Positions 23,701 to 32,680 of a DNA stretch of 64,000 nt are shown here, piece by piece (positions within the stretch are counted from its first letter, which is position 1; each line of letters begins with the position of its first letter). The notes beneath the pieces are model-generated. The model was not told the DNA's origin and searched no databases. It was given only the letters and a program-made list of their open reading frames with translations. This DNA is from Macrosoma leucophasiata (lineage: Eukaryota; Arthropoda; Insecta; Lepidoptera; Hedylidae), in assembly GCA_036365455.1 (NCBI GenBank), contig JAWQUS010000017.1:10974001-11038000 (forward strand), given 5' to 3'. Both the position numbers and the translations under genes were made by a program.

Positions 23701-26341
23701 ACAATTTACCCAACTAGACGGATTAATTGTACCACAGGTTAGGTAAATCGTACCACCAAGACTTAAGAGACTTATTGACATGATAATAAATGAAAATAAA
23801 GAGGTTTAATAAATAGACAAAATAAATTGATTATTTTTAGGGTTCCGTACCTTAAAAGGAAAAAAGGAACGCTTACAGGATCACTCGTGCGTCTGCCTGT
23901 CTTTCTGTCTGTCTGTCTGTCTGTCTGTTCGTCTGTCACAGCCAATTGGCTCCGAAACTACTCGACCGATTGAGTTGAATTTTGATGAATATATGTAAAT
24001 TGGTGACCCAAAGATGACCACGTCAAGTAAAATAATAAATTTTAAACAGGGGGGTTAATAATAAATTTTAAACAGGTTTAAGTGGGGGGGCCATTTTCGG
24101 GGAGTAAATCAGAAAATTTAAAAAAAAATCGTAAACTGTGTCGTGTGACATATCAAATCAAAGAGTTTGTTGTCAACATCTCAGATATAATATTTTTTTA
24201 TAATTTTTGCATAATTAAATTTGAAGTCATTTAAGAAAAACGACGAAAATTGACCATTCCCCCCCCCACTATCTCCGAAACTCCTGAACTTAAATTAAAA
24301 AAAAAATGTGGAAAATAGTTCTTTGCCTATAGATTACTGGAAAACCTATAAGAAGTTTGAGTATTCAAATGAAATCGAACATTCTTAATAATATAACCCC
24401 CCCTTTGTTTTTCGAAAATATTTATTTAAATTACGGAACCCTCACCACGCGAGTCGTACTCGCACTTGTCCGGTTTTCTATTTAATTAATAATGAAAAAA
24501 GGCTGACAAAAAATTCAAATTTCTTCAATATCAACTGTCATAATTTGGCAAAAGAACAAATGTTTTATAGACTAAAAAAAACATTTATCAAACTTAAATA
24601 CATTATTCTGTATAAATTAAATAATGTATGAAAATATAACAAATCTCTTTAGAATATTATTCCCGTTAGTCAATAATTATTTATTTATCTGCTTATGTAC
24701 TGGGATCAAACTCTTTATTTTCTTTTACCATATTATAATAGTATAAAGAATTTCGTAAATATCTTGATTCAATGTACAGGTTCCGTGAACCCATTTACAA
24801 CAACGAACGTCTTGTCAATATTTGACCCTCAACTTATTTCGCATTCAGGCATGACATTAAATTGTTGGTTTTGAAAGCGAATTCATTTCAGTTGTGGTTC
24901 TAGCTCATCTCCTTATTTTCAAGAGCCAACAATATCTTTCCGAAACCTCCTTCTTCCGTTTTATAATACTATTTATGGTCCTCATTCATCTAAAAAAAAT
25001 ATAAAATAATAAATATAGCAACAAGTTGGGTAAATTGTACCAGTACAAATAAAACAACTGCTGGTGGTACAATTTACCAAACTAAGAGATTTCAAAAATA
25101 AATATTTGTCACAAAATAACCGCTGAACATAATACGTTCGCATCACTATGGTTGAAGCGGTGATTATAGATCTAATCAATAAAAAATATAACAAAATTGT
25201 AACTGACATTTTCACTTTGTAATCTCCTTAGGTACACACGTCAAAATTTGTATGAAGGACTGTCAAAACACATTTTTTTCTCTAAAAACGAAAGTACTTT
25301 CCGGAGGCCGTTACAAAAAGATAAGTAGTAAAGCGCTGTCAGCGCCCTCAACTACTTTCGTGTTGCCAGAAAAGAAAATAAGTTACAGTAAGTGTAAAAT
25401 TTTGAGGTGGTACAATTTATCAGGCAGTTCAATATACCACTCTCCCCTATACAATAAAAATAAAAAAAACTAGATCAGATCCTACAACATTCAGTAGCTA
25501 TACTCAAAGCGCTCTTAGTCATTTCTAATAACGCTTTCAAGGTCGATCGTTTTAATTTCGAATGAAGTAGGTATTTAACACACTACATTTAAGGCCAACC
25601 TCAAATTTAAATGATATTAAATAAAAGACGAAGTAAATCGAAATTAACTAAAATATTTATTTGATGTAGGAACATGCATTAGACTAGCATTTTAGTCTAA
25701 CTAGTAATTTTTATAAAGGCACAAAAGTATATTGCAAGGAAGAAAGGTAGGAATGAATATAAGACACTATCAACTAAAATATAGGTAATGCTTATTATAT
25801 TCATGTTCCTACATCAACTAAATATTGTAATTAATTAATGCTAGTCTAACTGGTAATTTCTAGAAAGGTAGTATAATTGAAGTTGAAGACGCTTATTATT
25901 TTACCTTCCGACAGGTATGGCGAAATAGAAGAAAGCCAGCATCTTGGAGCGCACATTGCCTACGAACAAGTCACTGATGATGGTCGGCGCGATGGTGGAG
26001 TACGACGCCTCGCCGATACCCACCAGCCCGCGGAAGAAGGCAAACAGTACGAAATTCTGAGAAACAATTAAAATATTGATGAAATGTATGTAATGATGGA
26101 TATAATCAAGATCCGAATCCGATAAAGGCACGAAAAATACTAACCGAAATATAGGAACCAAAGAAGGTTGTAAGGCTCCATAGGGCCACTCCGAAGGCCA
26201 TGATGGTGCGTCTCGAATATCGGTCGCCCAGGTAACCGAATATCGGCGCGAACACCATATATGCCACCACAAACACCGTCTGCAGCAGACCGGCTTTGTC
26301 ATCTCCGATATTGAATTCCTTTTTGACATCGTTTAATACGC
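5377..26341 (-). CDS. spin: Spinster-type MFS transporter (SPNS), lacking first exon
   Basis: Lysosomal/endosomal major facilitator of the spinster (SPNS) family; SPNS proteins move lysophospholipids and sphingolipids. Exons in transcription order: 26145-26341, 25905-26056, 22197-22397, 13281-13412, then either 9429-9690 or 8220-8481, then 7119-7217, 6006-6195 and 5377-5438. All junctions are GT-AG and in phase; about 430 residues are visible. Diagnostic stretches are [30 protein letters not shown] (the MFS loop 2-3 signature), [57 protein letters not shown] and [11 protein letters not shown]. Missing is the N-terminal exon with the Met and TM1, which should end just before the Gly codon at 26341; nothing like it was found up to 64000. 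The introns are long and full of transposons. Confidence 0.95.
6006..6195 (-). CDS. spin: spinster exon, last membrane helix
   Basis: Acceptor TTTTAG before 6195, donor GCAG/GTTAGT after 6006. It encodes ISESLKSYL, a lumenal loop, a final helix ([18 protein letters not shown]) and the cytosolic [12 protein letters not shown] start of the tail. Confidence 0.94.
6822..6970 (+). repeat. tRNA-like SINE (family E), with relatives
   Basis: GTAGTAGCAGG is followed by GAGTTTGATCCCGGG, spaced like A and B boxes. Similar openings (CTGCCTCAGAAG..GGTAGCAG and GGTAGTGGCAATCC) occur at about 866-1010 in a Chk2 intron and about 49990-50130. The copies are diverged, so the family is only loosely supported. 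Another possible tRNA-like start lies at about 39420-39490. Confidence 0.4.
7119..7217 (-). CDS. spin: spinster exon, [10 protein letters not shown] signature
   Basis: Acceptor TTTTACAG before 7217, donor GTG/GTAAGT after 7119. 33 codons, phase 0 at both ends, encoding [20 protein letters not shown] and [11 protein letters not shown], the most conserved block of the spinster family. Confidence 0.96.
8220..8481 (-). CDS. spin: spinster alternative exon A (TM8-TM9 region)
   Basis: 262 nt. The donor CTG/GTAAGA follows 8220; the acceptor ACGAAG/G before 8481 has a weak pyrimidine tract. It encodes [20 protein letters not shown], then [20 protein letters not shown] and [14 protein letters not shown], the latter closer than exon B to the usual SPNS sequence. 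It lies 947 bases downstream of exon B in transcription order and is interchangeable with it by phase. The weak acceptor may be part of how the choice is made (inference). Confidence 0.9.
9429..9690 (-). CDS. spin: spinster alternative exon B (TM8-TM9 region)
   Basis: 262 nt, acceptor TTTGTAG before 9690, donor CTG/GTGAGC after 9429. It encodes [20 protein letters not shown], a pair of helices and [12 protein letters not shown]. It aligns end to end with exon 8220-8481 (same length, same phases), so a transcript would use one or the other. It is strikingly GC-rich and more Ala-rich than exon A. Family pattern kept: GxxxGVPLG, two helices, LNL-W-VAD. Confidence 0.88.
10779..11013. mobile_element. 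Foldback MITE with about 85-bp inverted ends
   Basis: The left end TGTACAGTACCCAGCAAGAA is matched in reverse by the right end, and the innermost arms TAGAGCGTTATCTCT / AGAGATAACGCTCTA are perfect. It lies in a spinster intron. A single end of the same family appears at about 58388-58432. No target duplication is defined. Confidence 0.7.
11484..11642. mobile_element. TA-flanked MITE with perfect 30-bp inverted repeats
   Basis: 159 bp. The termini GAGCCTAGATGCATAAGGGC... are perfectly inverted over 30 bp, and both ends are flanked by TA (11482-11483 and 11643-11644), the Tc1/mariner target duplication. No coding capacity. The perfect arms suggest recent activity. Lies in a spinster intron. 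Confidence 0.85.
11983..12185 (+). mobile_element. SINE family C, old + strand copy
   Basis: Degenerate copy of the 270-bp SINE seen at 48985, 50773 and 18514: GGCACCACCGCATTACCTAA, then TTGCCGCTAATAGTG and the ACAGGGCCG region in antisense form. It diverges strongly from the younger copies. Confidence 0.7.
13281..13412 (-). CDS. spin: spinster exon, TM7
   Basis: Acceptor AATTGCAG before 13412, donor AAAG/GTGAGC after 13281. It encodes [32 protein letters not shown] and a short loop. It ends with AG of a split codon: with exon 9429-9690 this becomes AGC (Ser), with exon 8220-8481 AGG (Arg), so both alternatives splice in frame. Confidence 0.93.
14437..14509. repeat. Short hairpin with 16-bp arms
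   Basis: AGCAATAGCGATAATG at 14437-14452 is mirrored by CATAATCGCTATTGCT at 14494-14509 with one mismatch and a 41-base loop. Possibly a decayed MITE. Confidence 0.5.
15200..15550 (-). mobile_element. Retroposon family B, copy 1
   Basis: About 350 bp, matching 49302-49675 over its length, with a short A-rich end on the left. Flanked by GCACGCT at 15193-15199 and 15551-15557, a likely target-site duplication. Short open frames here are incidental. Confidence 0.75.
15668..15688. repeat. (AG)n microsatellite
   Basis: About ten consecutive AG units. Confidence 0.95.
15816..16266 (+). repeat. Left terminal inverted repeat of the 4.8-kb element
   Basis: It carries four CCCGNNGTCCCCG-like motifs at about 15822, 15886, 15956 and 15997. 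Compared with the right arm it has an extra piece of about 70 bases around 15848-15910 that includes its own inverted GTCCCCGTG/CACGGGGAC pair. Confidence 0.85.
16458..16499. repeat. Perfect 19-bp palindrome with 4-base spacer
   Basis: TTACTGATTACGATGACGA (16458-16476), spacer TAAT, then the exact reverse complement (16481-16499). Just upstream is a tandem near-repeat of the same text (GGTATTACTG..ACGATGACG at about 16430-16475). Confidence 0.9.
17211..17412. repeat. Imperfect ACC/CCA trinucleotide repeat
   Basis: About 200 bases of degenerate CCA/ACC units with interruptions, giving spurious proline-rich and valine-rich frames on the two strands. Confidence 0.85.
17653..17722. repeat. (CAGA)n microsatellite
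   Basis: About 17 tandem CAGA units inside the interspersed repeat 16828-18245; the sister copy at 38660-38680 has only about three units, so the array expanded here. Confidence 0.92.
18514..18695 (-). mobile_element. SINE family C, left part, interrupted by mariner
   Basis: A poly-T run (tail of a - strand element), then the diagnostic body (GGCAAACAAGCATGCAG, GCCTCTGTGCCGGAAATTAC, TTAGCGGCAAGTA). The element is cut at TA 18694-18695 by mariner 1 and resumes at 20021 with TATATTAGGTAATGCGG, ending near 20085. The join reads as in the intact copy at 50990-51020. Confidence 0.85.
18895..19943 (+). pseudogene. mariner 1 transposase, broken in two places
   Basis: The frame opens at 18895 with a helix-turn-helix N-terminus ([20 protein letters not shown]). 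The catalytic triad is spread over the pieces: [15 protein letters not shown] and DLAPSDFH, with 34 residues between the last two Asp. Break 1: a 7-bp tandem duplication of CGTAGCT (19158-19171) shifts the frame and gives a stop at 19171. Break 2: an inverted duplication (19533-19574) after the YCEQ codons introduces a stop. The catalytic residues themselves are intact, so inactivation appears due to these two small events. Ends at the TAG at 19941-19943. Confidence 0.92.
19533..19574. repeat. Perfect 19-bp inverted duplication inside mariner 1
   Basis: TCGATTCTGAACTCTACTG (19533-19551), spacer CGAA, exact reverse complement (19556-19574). The right arm is foreign to the transposase reading frame, so it was added to the element, probably by snap-back synthesis. 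Confidence 0.95.
20171..20619 (-). repeat. Right terminal inverted repeat of the 4.8-kb element
   Basis: Reverse-complement counterpart of 15816-16266, with at least three motif copies and the shared internal tracts (GTACCCGGTA, ATTACATGTC, GTTAAGTTTTCTAGTAGATA). Identity is patchy, with many small indels, indicating an old insertion. Confidence 0.85.
21259..21476. mobile_element. Foldback MITE
   Basis: Arms around 21288-21330 (GACCGATTTTTTTTGTAGCA, then AAAAATAGAAC) and 21390-21433 are reverse complements with few differences. The homology extends more weakly to GCCCACGTC / GACGTGAGC outside. The loop is about 60 bases. Lies in a spinster intron. Confidence 0.75.
22032..22125 (+). repeat. 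SINE family C fragment
   Basis: TGGTGGTAGAGC, then GGCACCACCGCATTACCTAA and CGGTCAGGTGGT. A degenerate 95-bp remnant next to a spinster exon. Confidence 0.65.
22197..22397 (-). CDS. spin: spinster exon, TM5-TM6 and central loop
   Basis: Acceptor ATTTTCAG before 22397, donor AAGAA/GTAAGT after 22197. It encodes [20 protein letters not shown], a helix ([15 protein letters not shown]), and the cytosolic loop DPERGQ...[11 protein letters not shown] typical of spinster proteins. Confidence 0.94.
23513..25447. mobile_element. 1.9-kb TA-flanked DNA element with repeated palindromic motif
   Basis: Ends GGGGAGAGT..GGATATATTG (left) and its imperfect reverse complement (right, to 25447) are flanked by TA (23511-23512, 25448-25449). 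The palindrome-like 13-mer GGTACAATTTACC or its complement occurs at 23698, 23742 (one mismatch), 25029, 25066 and 25409 (one mismatch), clustered toward both ends. A different repeat (23836-24478) is nested inside. No transposase seen. The exact superfamily is unresolved. Confidence 0.65.
23836..24478. repeat. Interspersed repeat with GTCTGTCTGT tract
   Basis: Begins TAGGGTTCCGTACC and ends CGCACTTGTCCGGTTTT, a pair of ends very common in lepidopteran genomes. A (GTCT)n tract lies at about 23900-23930. Shorter relatives with GGGTTCC...GGAACCCT text occur at 43840-43985. Confidence 0.65.
25650..25870. repeat. Inverted/direct repeat cluster beside a spinster exon
   Basis: ATTTGATGTAGGAACATG near 25660 is mirrored by CATGTTCCTACATCAA near 25803, and TAGTCTAACTAGTAATTT near 25692 recurs directly as TAGTCTAACTGGTAATTT near 25843. 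Probably a decayed foldback element; it ends about 35 bases from the exon at 25905. Confidence 0.5.
25905..26056 (-). CDS. spin: spinster exon, TM4-TM5
   Basis: Acceptor TTTCTCAG before 26056, donor GGAAG/GTAAAA after 25905. It encodes [20 protein letters not shown], then [22 protein letters not shown]. Only an 88-base intron (26057-26144) separates it from the previous exon, in contrast to the multi-kilobase introns elsewhere. Confidence 0.95.
26145..26341 (-). CDS. spin: spinster exon, TM2-TM3 and MFS loop signature
   Basis: Acceptor TTGTTGCAG precedes 26341, donor TCG/GTTAGT follows 26145. It enters with two bases of a Gly codon and encodes [18 protein letters not shown], a membrane helix, [16 protein letters not shown] and a second helix. 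First exon visible in this window. Confidence 0.94.
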
Positions 26342-28700
26342 CTGCAACAAAAAGAAAGTTTTAAAAAATATATTTTGACTGACATAACTTTATCCGAGTT
26401 GACTTCATTAAATTTCGGATAAAAAACACGCAAGTTTATACCATGTCAATTTATCGGTTTTTAGCAGTAGATAATAAATCTATGGTTTTTAGATACACTT
26501 TGTGTGTTTGACAGACAAACAAATAAATATACAGACTTTCATGTTTTGTTGATACTATCCTAATCCTCAGTGAACGTCTTTGACTTCTATTGTACGTTCA
26601 GAAACGCTTAATTTTAATATGCAGATCTTCTATGACCAGATTTTGTTATTACCTTTAAGTACTGAAGTAATAATATATTCAAAATTTCCCTTGAAAAATT
26701 AAAGACTGAAGTGCTTATCCACATCATATTTGGTAAAGATTAATAGAATTTTCAACACCAAAATTAAGTTTCTTTCAATATATAAAATGACAATCGGATA
26801 TTTCATTGTTACAATAGAATTTAATAACAGTAATGTCAGTAATTATTAAAATATCACTCAGAAAACTAGAAGTGTTGAATCACCTCTGCCTCACCTTTTA
26901 TGCCAGTTTTAAACATGTAAGATAATCGCAGAGAGCTCTAAATTTCCTCGCTAATATCTGTAACTTGGTGATGTAGAAAAAATTAATATACATATATAAA
27001 ACAGTCTTAAGTAAACTGACAAACGGAACTAAACCCATATTTCACATTCCGGGATAACGTTAGCTACCGGAGATATCACTGCTCCCACATAAAAAAAAAC
27101 AGATAACAGGAAACGCTTAGTCAATATTTATTTCTAGACGTCCGCGTAAGATCCAAGATTGCTTGTCGAGTTGTTTCGGTACGATTGTTGAGTAATATCA
27201 TTGACTAACTTAATTTTAACTTGAATTAATAAACGTTCGTGATTAACTTAACACGATAAAACCTTGATAGAACTTATTGTTTAACCTTTATTATGACGAA
27301 CAAATCTATTCCTTTTCTACGTTTCTTTTTGAAATGGGGTAATGGAGGATCTGTAAATAATTAATTCTTTCCATATTAAAATTTTTTCGTTTCTTTTTAA
27401 TATACAATATATTATGTGTTTTTGATTATTATTAGAGGTTGTTATCCCTGGGTAGTTTTAAAAATGACGATGTGAAGTGCTCTTTAGGAGCCTTATTATA
27501 TCAAACATAATTATCTACTAAGTATTATGTTATCCGTGATCTTATCCTAATAATATAGCATTTGTAAGAGTTTCTACTATCATCCATTGCGTCGATAATT
27601 TTATAGATTTGACTATCGTTATTATTTACTGATGTAATTTGGCAATCTAATTTCACCAATCTACCTACATTGGCCTACCGTGCCCGGATTTTCTAACATC
27701 ATGTTCAATCTTCTAAGTGACCTTGTAAGGTGACTGGCCACATTTGCTAATTGAAACATATTTTGTATAAAAACCGGAACTCATTAAAATTGAAGACAAA
27801 TGATATCTACCACCATTTAAGAATTCTTTGAGACATTTGAAACTCGTTTATGTACCCATTCCGGAGCGGATAGCATATTTATAACTTGTCTTGACAACGG
27901 AATACGTAACAGTTTAAGAGTTGTGGCATGTTATTATGATATCTTTAATGAATAAAAATAACAGACTGCACTCTGGACCTCTAGTCAACATGCGATTATG
28001 CGCTATAACTGTGCTTAAATAAATAAAGTTACCAAGGACATTGTCAGCAACAACGAATAGGTACTTCCCAGAACTTGATGAAAAACCAGAACCAGTAACG
28101 GATACCTATTACCGAATTTGTGGGGAAAACTAGAATGGTGATTATTTAATACAACAATGCGCTGTCTTCATCTTTGTCTAAAGATGAATGATGAAGCAAA
28201 AATTGAAAATAATTCTGGCGCAAAATAACATCACATTAATTTAAAGAGAATTTTAACGGATATGTTATAATCTGCTGGTCAGTATTAAGAGATCCGGACA
28301 TCCGGTAAACAAACGAAGCGTTACTCCCGTGTCTGATTTTTTTTATTGTACTCGAAGAGAAAATAAATAAAAAAGCAGACTGCTTTAAAAATTAAATATA
28401 AACTGAAAAAAGAAAACAAGACACTGTAGTCCAACTAGGATTATAGATTTGAAGCCGATAATATGGATAGAGATAAAAGTATACACGGTGTATTAAATAG
28501 AAATTTTAAGGTGTAAGAAATTTAAGAGCATAATATTGTAGGTCCAAAGTTTCCAAACGTAGGAGACAAAGTAAACCTGTTCCAGAAATCTATTGGTCTT
28601 TAAATTTTGGGTAGGAGGCGGGTCCCATTCATAATTAGCATGTAATCCTAAGACCACATTCCCACGGCAACCATAAAAGTGAGATGTGAAACGGTATCTT
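26342..28700. other. Spinster upstream intron, no feature seen
   Basis: AT-rich DNA without recognisable exon, repeat ends or long inverted repeats on either strand. Confidence 0.6.
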
Positions 28701-28701
28701 C

Positions 28702-28906
28702 GAGGATCCTCTGACCAGGCGAGGTGGTAGCGCCTGGCGGGCCGCAGCTCAACGATTGATGTTGGGAAGTTGTATATATGCCAACTCTTGAGAAACCTTC
28801 GTATGTGCGATGTAATTTCATTGCACGCCATCTATCGTACTAGACAAGTACTATAAGGTTTTATCTGTGTTCCACTAGTTGGCGCCTTAATGTAGTGGAC
28901 GCTACA
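28702..28906 (+). repeat. 205-bp interspersed repeat (family D), copy 1
   Basis: From GAGGATCCT to GACGCTACA. It matches 42746-42950 base for base in length (205 bp) at high identity, including GCGCCTGGCGGGCCGC and GTTGGGAAGTTGTATATATG. Both copies give the same-looking frame on the - strand, which reflects shared repeat sequence rather than a gene. Confidence 0.85.
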
Positions 28907-30665
28907 GTTACATAATTTATATAAACATATTCACAGATTCAAAGCAACGAAGCAATAAAAAAGACCCAATGGACTTTTTTGTTTAAACCGCGAACATTCG
29001 ACCATAAACGAAAAATAAAAGTGTACAATGTTTGTTTATAAATATTTAATTATTTTAATTTTTACGACTGAATACTACATAGTAAAAAAATAAGGAAGAA
29101 CCACTTCAACAGTTTACAAATTGAAATTGTACTTTAAATAACCTTGCTATTAGTTACTATTGATACACGAATTAAAAAGCTAAAGCTAGTCGAACTAGAA
29201 AAAAACACGTAGATAACGTATAACTTAAACTCGAAGCACTATTCTGCTAACATAATAGTTTGGGTTCCTCCTATTGCAGTATCGGGTTGACATGTCGATA
29301 AATCTTTTTTTATTATTCTCGTCCTTTTTTATATCCCTAATATTTAGCACCCCTGATATTGTTCGAGCTCCTGCAACTACGTCCTGTGTGAAACGCACTT
29401 ATGTTTTATGTCTATCACAAGAGTATCGGGCCATTTAATATTGTGGAATGATCAATCGAAAAAAATATAATCCTTTATGAATGGGTATGAATACGAATTA
29501 TCGTATTAAGATTATTGGAGGTTCTACTTAGGAGTGATCGAACAATTTTAACAATTTCAATAAGTACCTAGAGCAAAATTTGTCTGGAAGCTAAATAATT
29601 TATGAAAGATATGAACCCGGAACTAAAACAAAAAGTAACTATAAAAAATAGTTAATAAAAAAAAGCTCAATAAAAATGTAGGTGTAATTATTGTGAAAAT
29701 CTGCGTAATCATTGTTGCACAATTTCCATGTCTGAAGTAGGTACATGCATATGTACCTATATTGATTTGAATAACAAATTAAGTCTTAACTTATTTTTTC
29801 AGAACTTTGGGACCGAAGTACGTAGAATGAAGAAATAACATACCTATTTGTAATGTCATTCATTACAACACAAAAAATATTATAGGTAATTAGGTATGTT
29901 GTTATCTTGATTTGACCCAGGAGTAACTTAACAAACTTGAGCTTCTCCAAAATCTTTACATAAGTTATGTAATAGGTATAACTTGCGCAAATATGATCAT
30001 GTTTTTAGATTTCATACTGAGTTCAAGTGGCTTCCTATATCCCTAAGGAATACACAACATTCTCTCCCTCCTTATTGTCTATAATTTTTTCTTCAATCAC
30101 CTGACCTTAAAACGTTAGAATTTGCAACGAGGCGAAGAGATCGCTTTTAGAGAAAAGTTAACGGCCTGGATGCACTTACAAACTTCTTTTATTTTTGCTA
30201 CTTGTGTAGTTTTGGTGTACAATAAAGAATTGTACACTGCCACTACCTACTATTAAAATCTTACAATATAGTAAAATATAAAATGGTGCGAAGCGAAAGT
30301 GAAAAACTGAATGGAAGGTAGAGGTACAACCATTCACATTTCACTGTTAGTAACTAAGTGCCAATAGAAAGTACGACTCATGGTGGAATTGTTGATTGGA
30401 TATAAGATAGAGGAATGTAAGCTTTTACTGCAAATACCTGACTACCTTACTATGTACAATGGACAATATGGCGACAATAATAACGATTGACAGTGTCATG
30501 CCAATTTCCCATCGAATCCTCAAATGTCCCTTACCTAAGAGTCCCCTTAGCTAAATAGGTCTTTTGCCTAAGTTGGCTTTTATCAAGCTAACCTATACCT
30601 ATTAAGGGATCACTTACTTTGGTGAGATTTTTTTATATGATAGTGTAGTATAGAGAATGTATGTA

Positions 30666-31964
30666 CGAGGGTGGATCCAAAAGTTCGTGGCCCAAACTAC
30701 AAGGAGACATGACATCTTTTTAAATTTACCGTCATTTGTTAGTATGTCTTTTATTGATTTATTGTGCGCAGTTTCATTTCGATACTGCACAATATAAATT
30801 TTCTGTGATTATTTGTTTGAAGCATTCTGACGCGTTTTCAATAATGGAGAAAATTGAACATCGTGCAGTCATTAAGTACCTCAATAAAAAAGGCCTGTCA
30901 CCAAAAGACATCCATCAAGATATGGTGGGCACTTTGGGGGAGTCTGCTCCATCGTATTCCAGTGTCAAGAAGTGGGTAGCTGAGTTTAAGCGCGGTCGTG
31001 AGAGCATTGAAGATGATCCTAGGAGTGGACGGCCTACAACGTCTACCACGAAAGAAAACATCGATAAAATTTGTGATCTCGTACTGGGTAATCGACGTTT
31101 GACCATTGGTAAGATAGCTGAGACAACAGACATTAGTTATGGCCGGTTGCAATACATAATAACGAAAGAATTGGGATTTCATAAGGTTTCTGCTCGCTGG
31201 GTCCCGAGGTTTCTTTCAGCTGAACAAAAACGAGTTCGATTCACAATTTCGCGAGACTGTTTGGAACTTTTTGAGACTGATCCCGAGGACTTTTTGTCTA
31301 GATTTGTTACCATGGATGAAAGCTGGGTTCACCGCCATATTCCTGAATCAAAGCAACAATCCAAACAGTGGAAAAGATCTGACTCACCTACACCGAAAAA
31401 GGCTAAAGTCGTTTTGTCGACTAACAAAGTCATGGCTTCTGTTTTTTGGGATGCGAAGGGCATTATTTTTGTAGATTATTTACCGAAAGGTCAAACTATT
31501 AATTCTAGTTATTATTGTAACCTTTTACGAAGACTACAAGAAGAAATAAAAGAAAAAAGGCCGGGAATGTTGCGTAAGAAAGTTTTGTTCCATCAAGACA
31601 ATGCACGTGTTCACACTTCGGTTGAAACAATGTCTGTAATCCATGATTGTGGCTACGAATTGCTGCCCCACCCACCTTATTCGCCGGATTTAGCCCCCTC
31701 AGATTATCATTTATTTCCAAATTTAAAAAAACATTTGGGTGGCTCGAAATTTTCGACCAAAGATGAGGTGATAGCGCAGTGAACGAGTATTTCGCCGACC
31801 TTCCGGAATCTTTTTTTTTCGAGGGGATAAATAAGTTGCAGTTCAGGTGGAAGAAGTGTGTTGAGCTAGATATGTAGGTGTGTATGTCGAAAAATAAAAA
31901 TAAAATTAGACCCACTTTTCTTTCATTTTCTTGGTCGGGCTTCGAACTTTTGGATCCACCCTCG
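30666..31964 (+). mobile_element. mariner 2 (Tc1/mariner), nearly intact
   Basis: 1299 bp with 28-bp TIRs (CGAGGGTGGATCCAAAAGTT..., two mismatches between ends) flanked by TA (30664-30665 and 31965-31966). Carries one long transposase frame with a late frameshift. It belongs to a different subfamily from mariner 1 by TIR and protein. Confidence 0.95.
30844..31877 (+). pseudogene. mariner 2 transposase with late one-base frameshift
   Basis: I take the Met at 30844 ([13 protein letters not shown]) as start, although the frame is open from 30736. It has an N-terminal HTH region (PRSGRP at its end), a second HTH, then catalytic [14 protein letters not shown] and DLAPSDYH with 34 residues between the last two Asp. 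The frame ends at a stop at 31780-31782. The conserved C-terminal continuation (NEYFADLP, then FRWKKCVELDM and stop at 31875-31877) is in another frame, so about one base is missing near 31775-31779. All catalytic residues are present; this could be a recent lesion or a sequencing error. Confidence 0.92.
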
Positions 31965-32419
31965 TATGTATCTTCACGCCAGGTCTTTAACGGGAGGGTA
32001 GGCAGAGGTGTAGAGCGCCAGATATCTCGGTCCTGACAAACCTCTCGTGCCTCGTCTACCTTCATCATTCTCTTCATTCATGCACGCCGATTCCTAAGAT
32101 TTTTGACCCCACCATCAGACAGAACTCGACCAATTCTAACAAGTGTAGAGAAAATCTAAATAAATAGGTAGTCTCAGCAGGTACAATGTAACTTCTGTGA
32201 TTGTGTGACACATACTTAGTAATTTGAATTGAAATGTTTTGACCTATGTGCCCGATAGACTAGACAAGATTCATATTATTATCTCTACACTCAATCGGAT
32301 CGGTGTCAAGTGTAGTGTAAGCAATGCAAATGTTTCCATTGAGTACCCTCCAGTTTCATGAGCGTTTACTTATTGTTAGCGTTTTTGTATCGCACGATGT
32401 CAATGATATCGATTTTGCC

Positions 32420-32680
32420 GCTTCGCTGACCTTCATTATGTCGTCTGACGTCGGAGCGGCTGGCGCGGCTGGTGGCGTGAGTGCTACGTTAGCGCCGACG
32501 TCATCGCCAGTCGCCAGATTACAGATTAGCTAGTCAGCGTGGTGGTGGCAGCACCTACGCCAGGGCCGGTTACGCGAGCGCACACGGCACACCCGACACG
32601 CTGACACATCACGCCACCTCCGCCAACCAATCACTAGCGAGGAAGTTTATGGCGCGAAACGCTTAGCGCACTTGTGATTT
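32420..32680. promoter_or_regulatory. CpG-rich block, possible promoter region
   Basis: A sharp GC- and CpG-rich island in AT-rich intron or intergenic DNA. It contains a CCAAT box (GCCAACCAATCA near 32623) and an E2F-like GGCGCGAAA (32651-32659). No coding exon is visible on either strand nearby. It might be a 5' noncoding exon or promoter serving the spinster gene, or an old GC-rich transposon remnant. Confidence 0.3.

Noticed and set aside
28493..28831. Frame similar to one at 42669-42875, looking like a conserved protein pair
   Set aside because: Both cover the same 205-bp repeat; similarity stops exactly at the repeat ends, so it is shared DNA, not shared protein.
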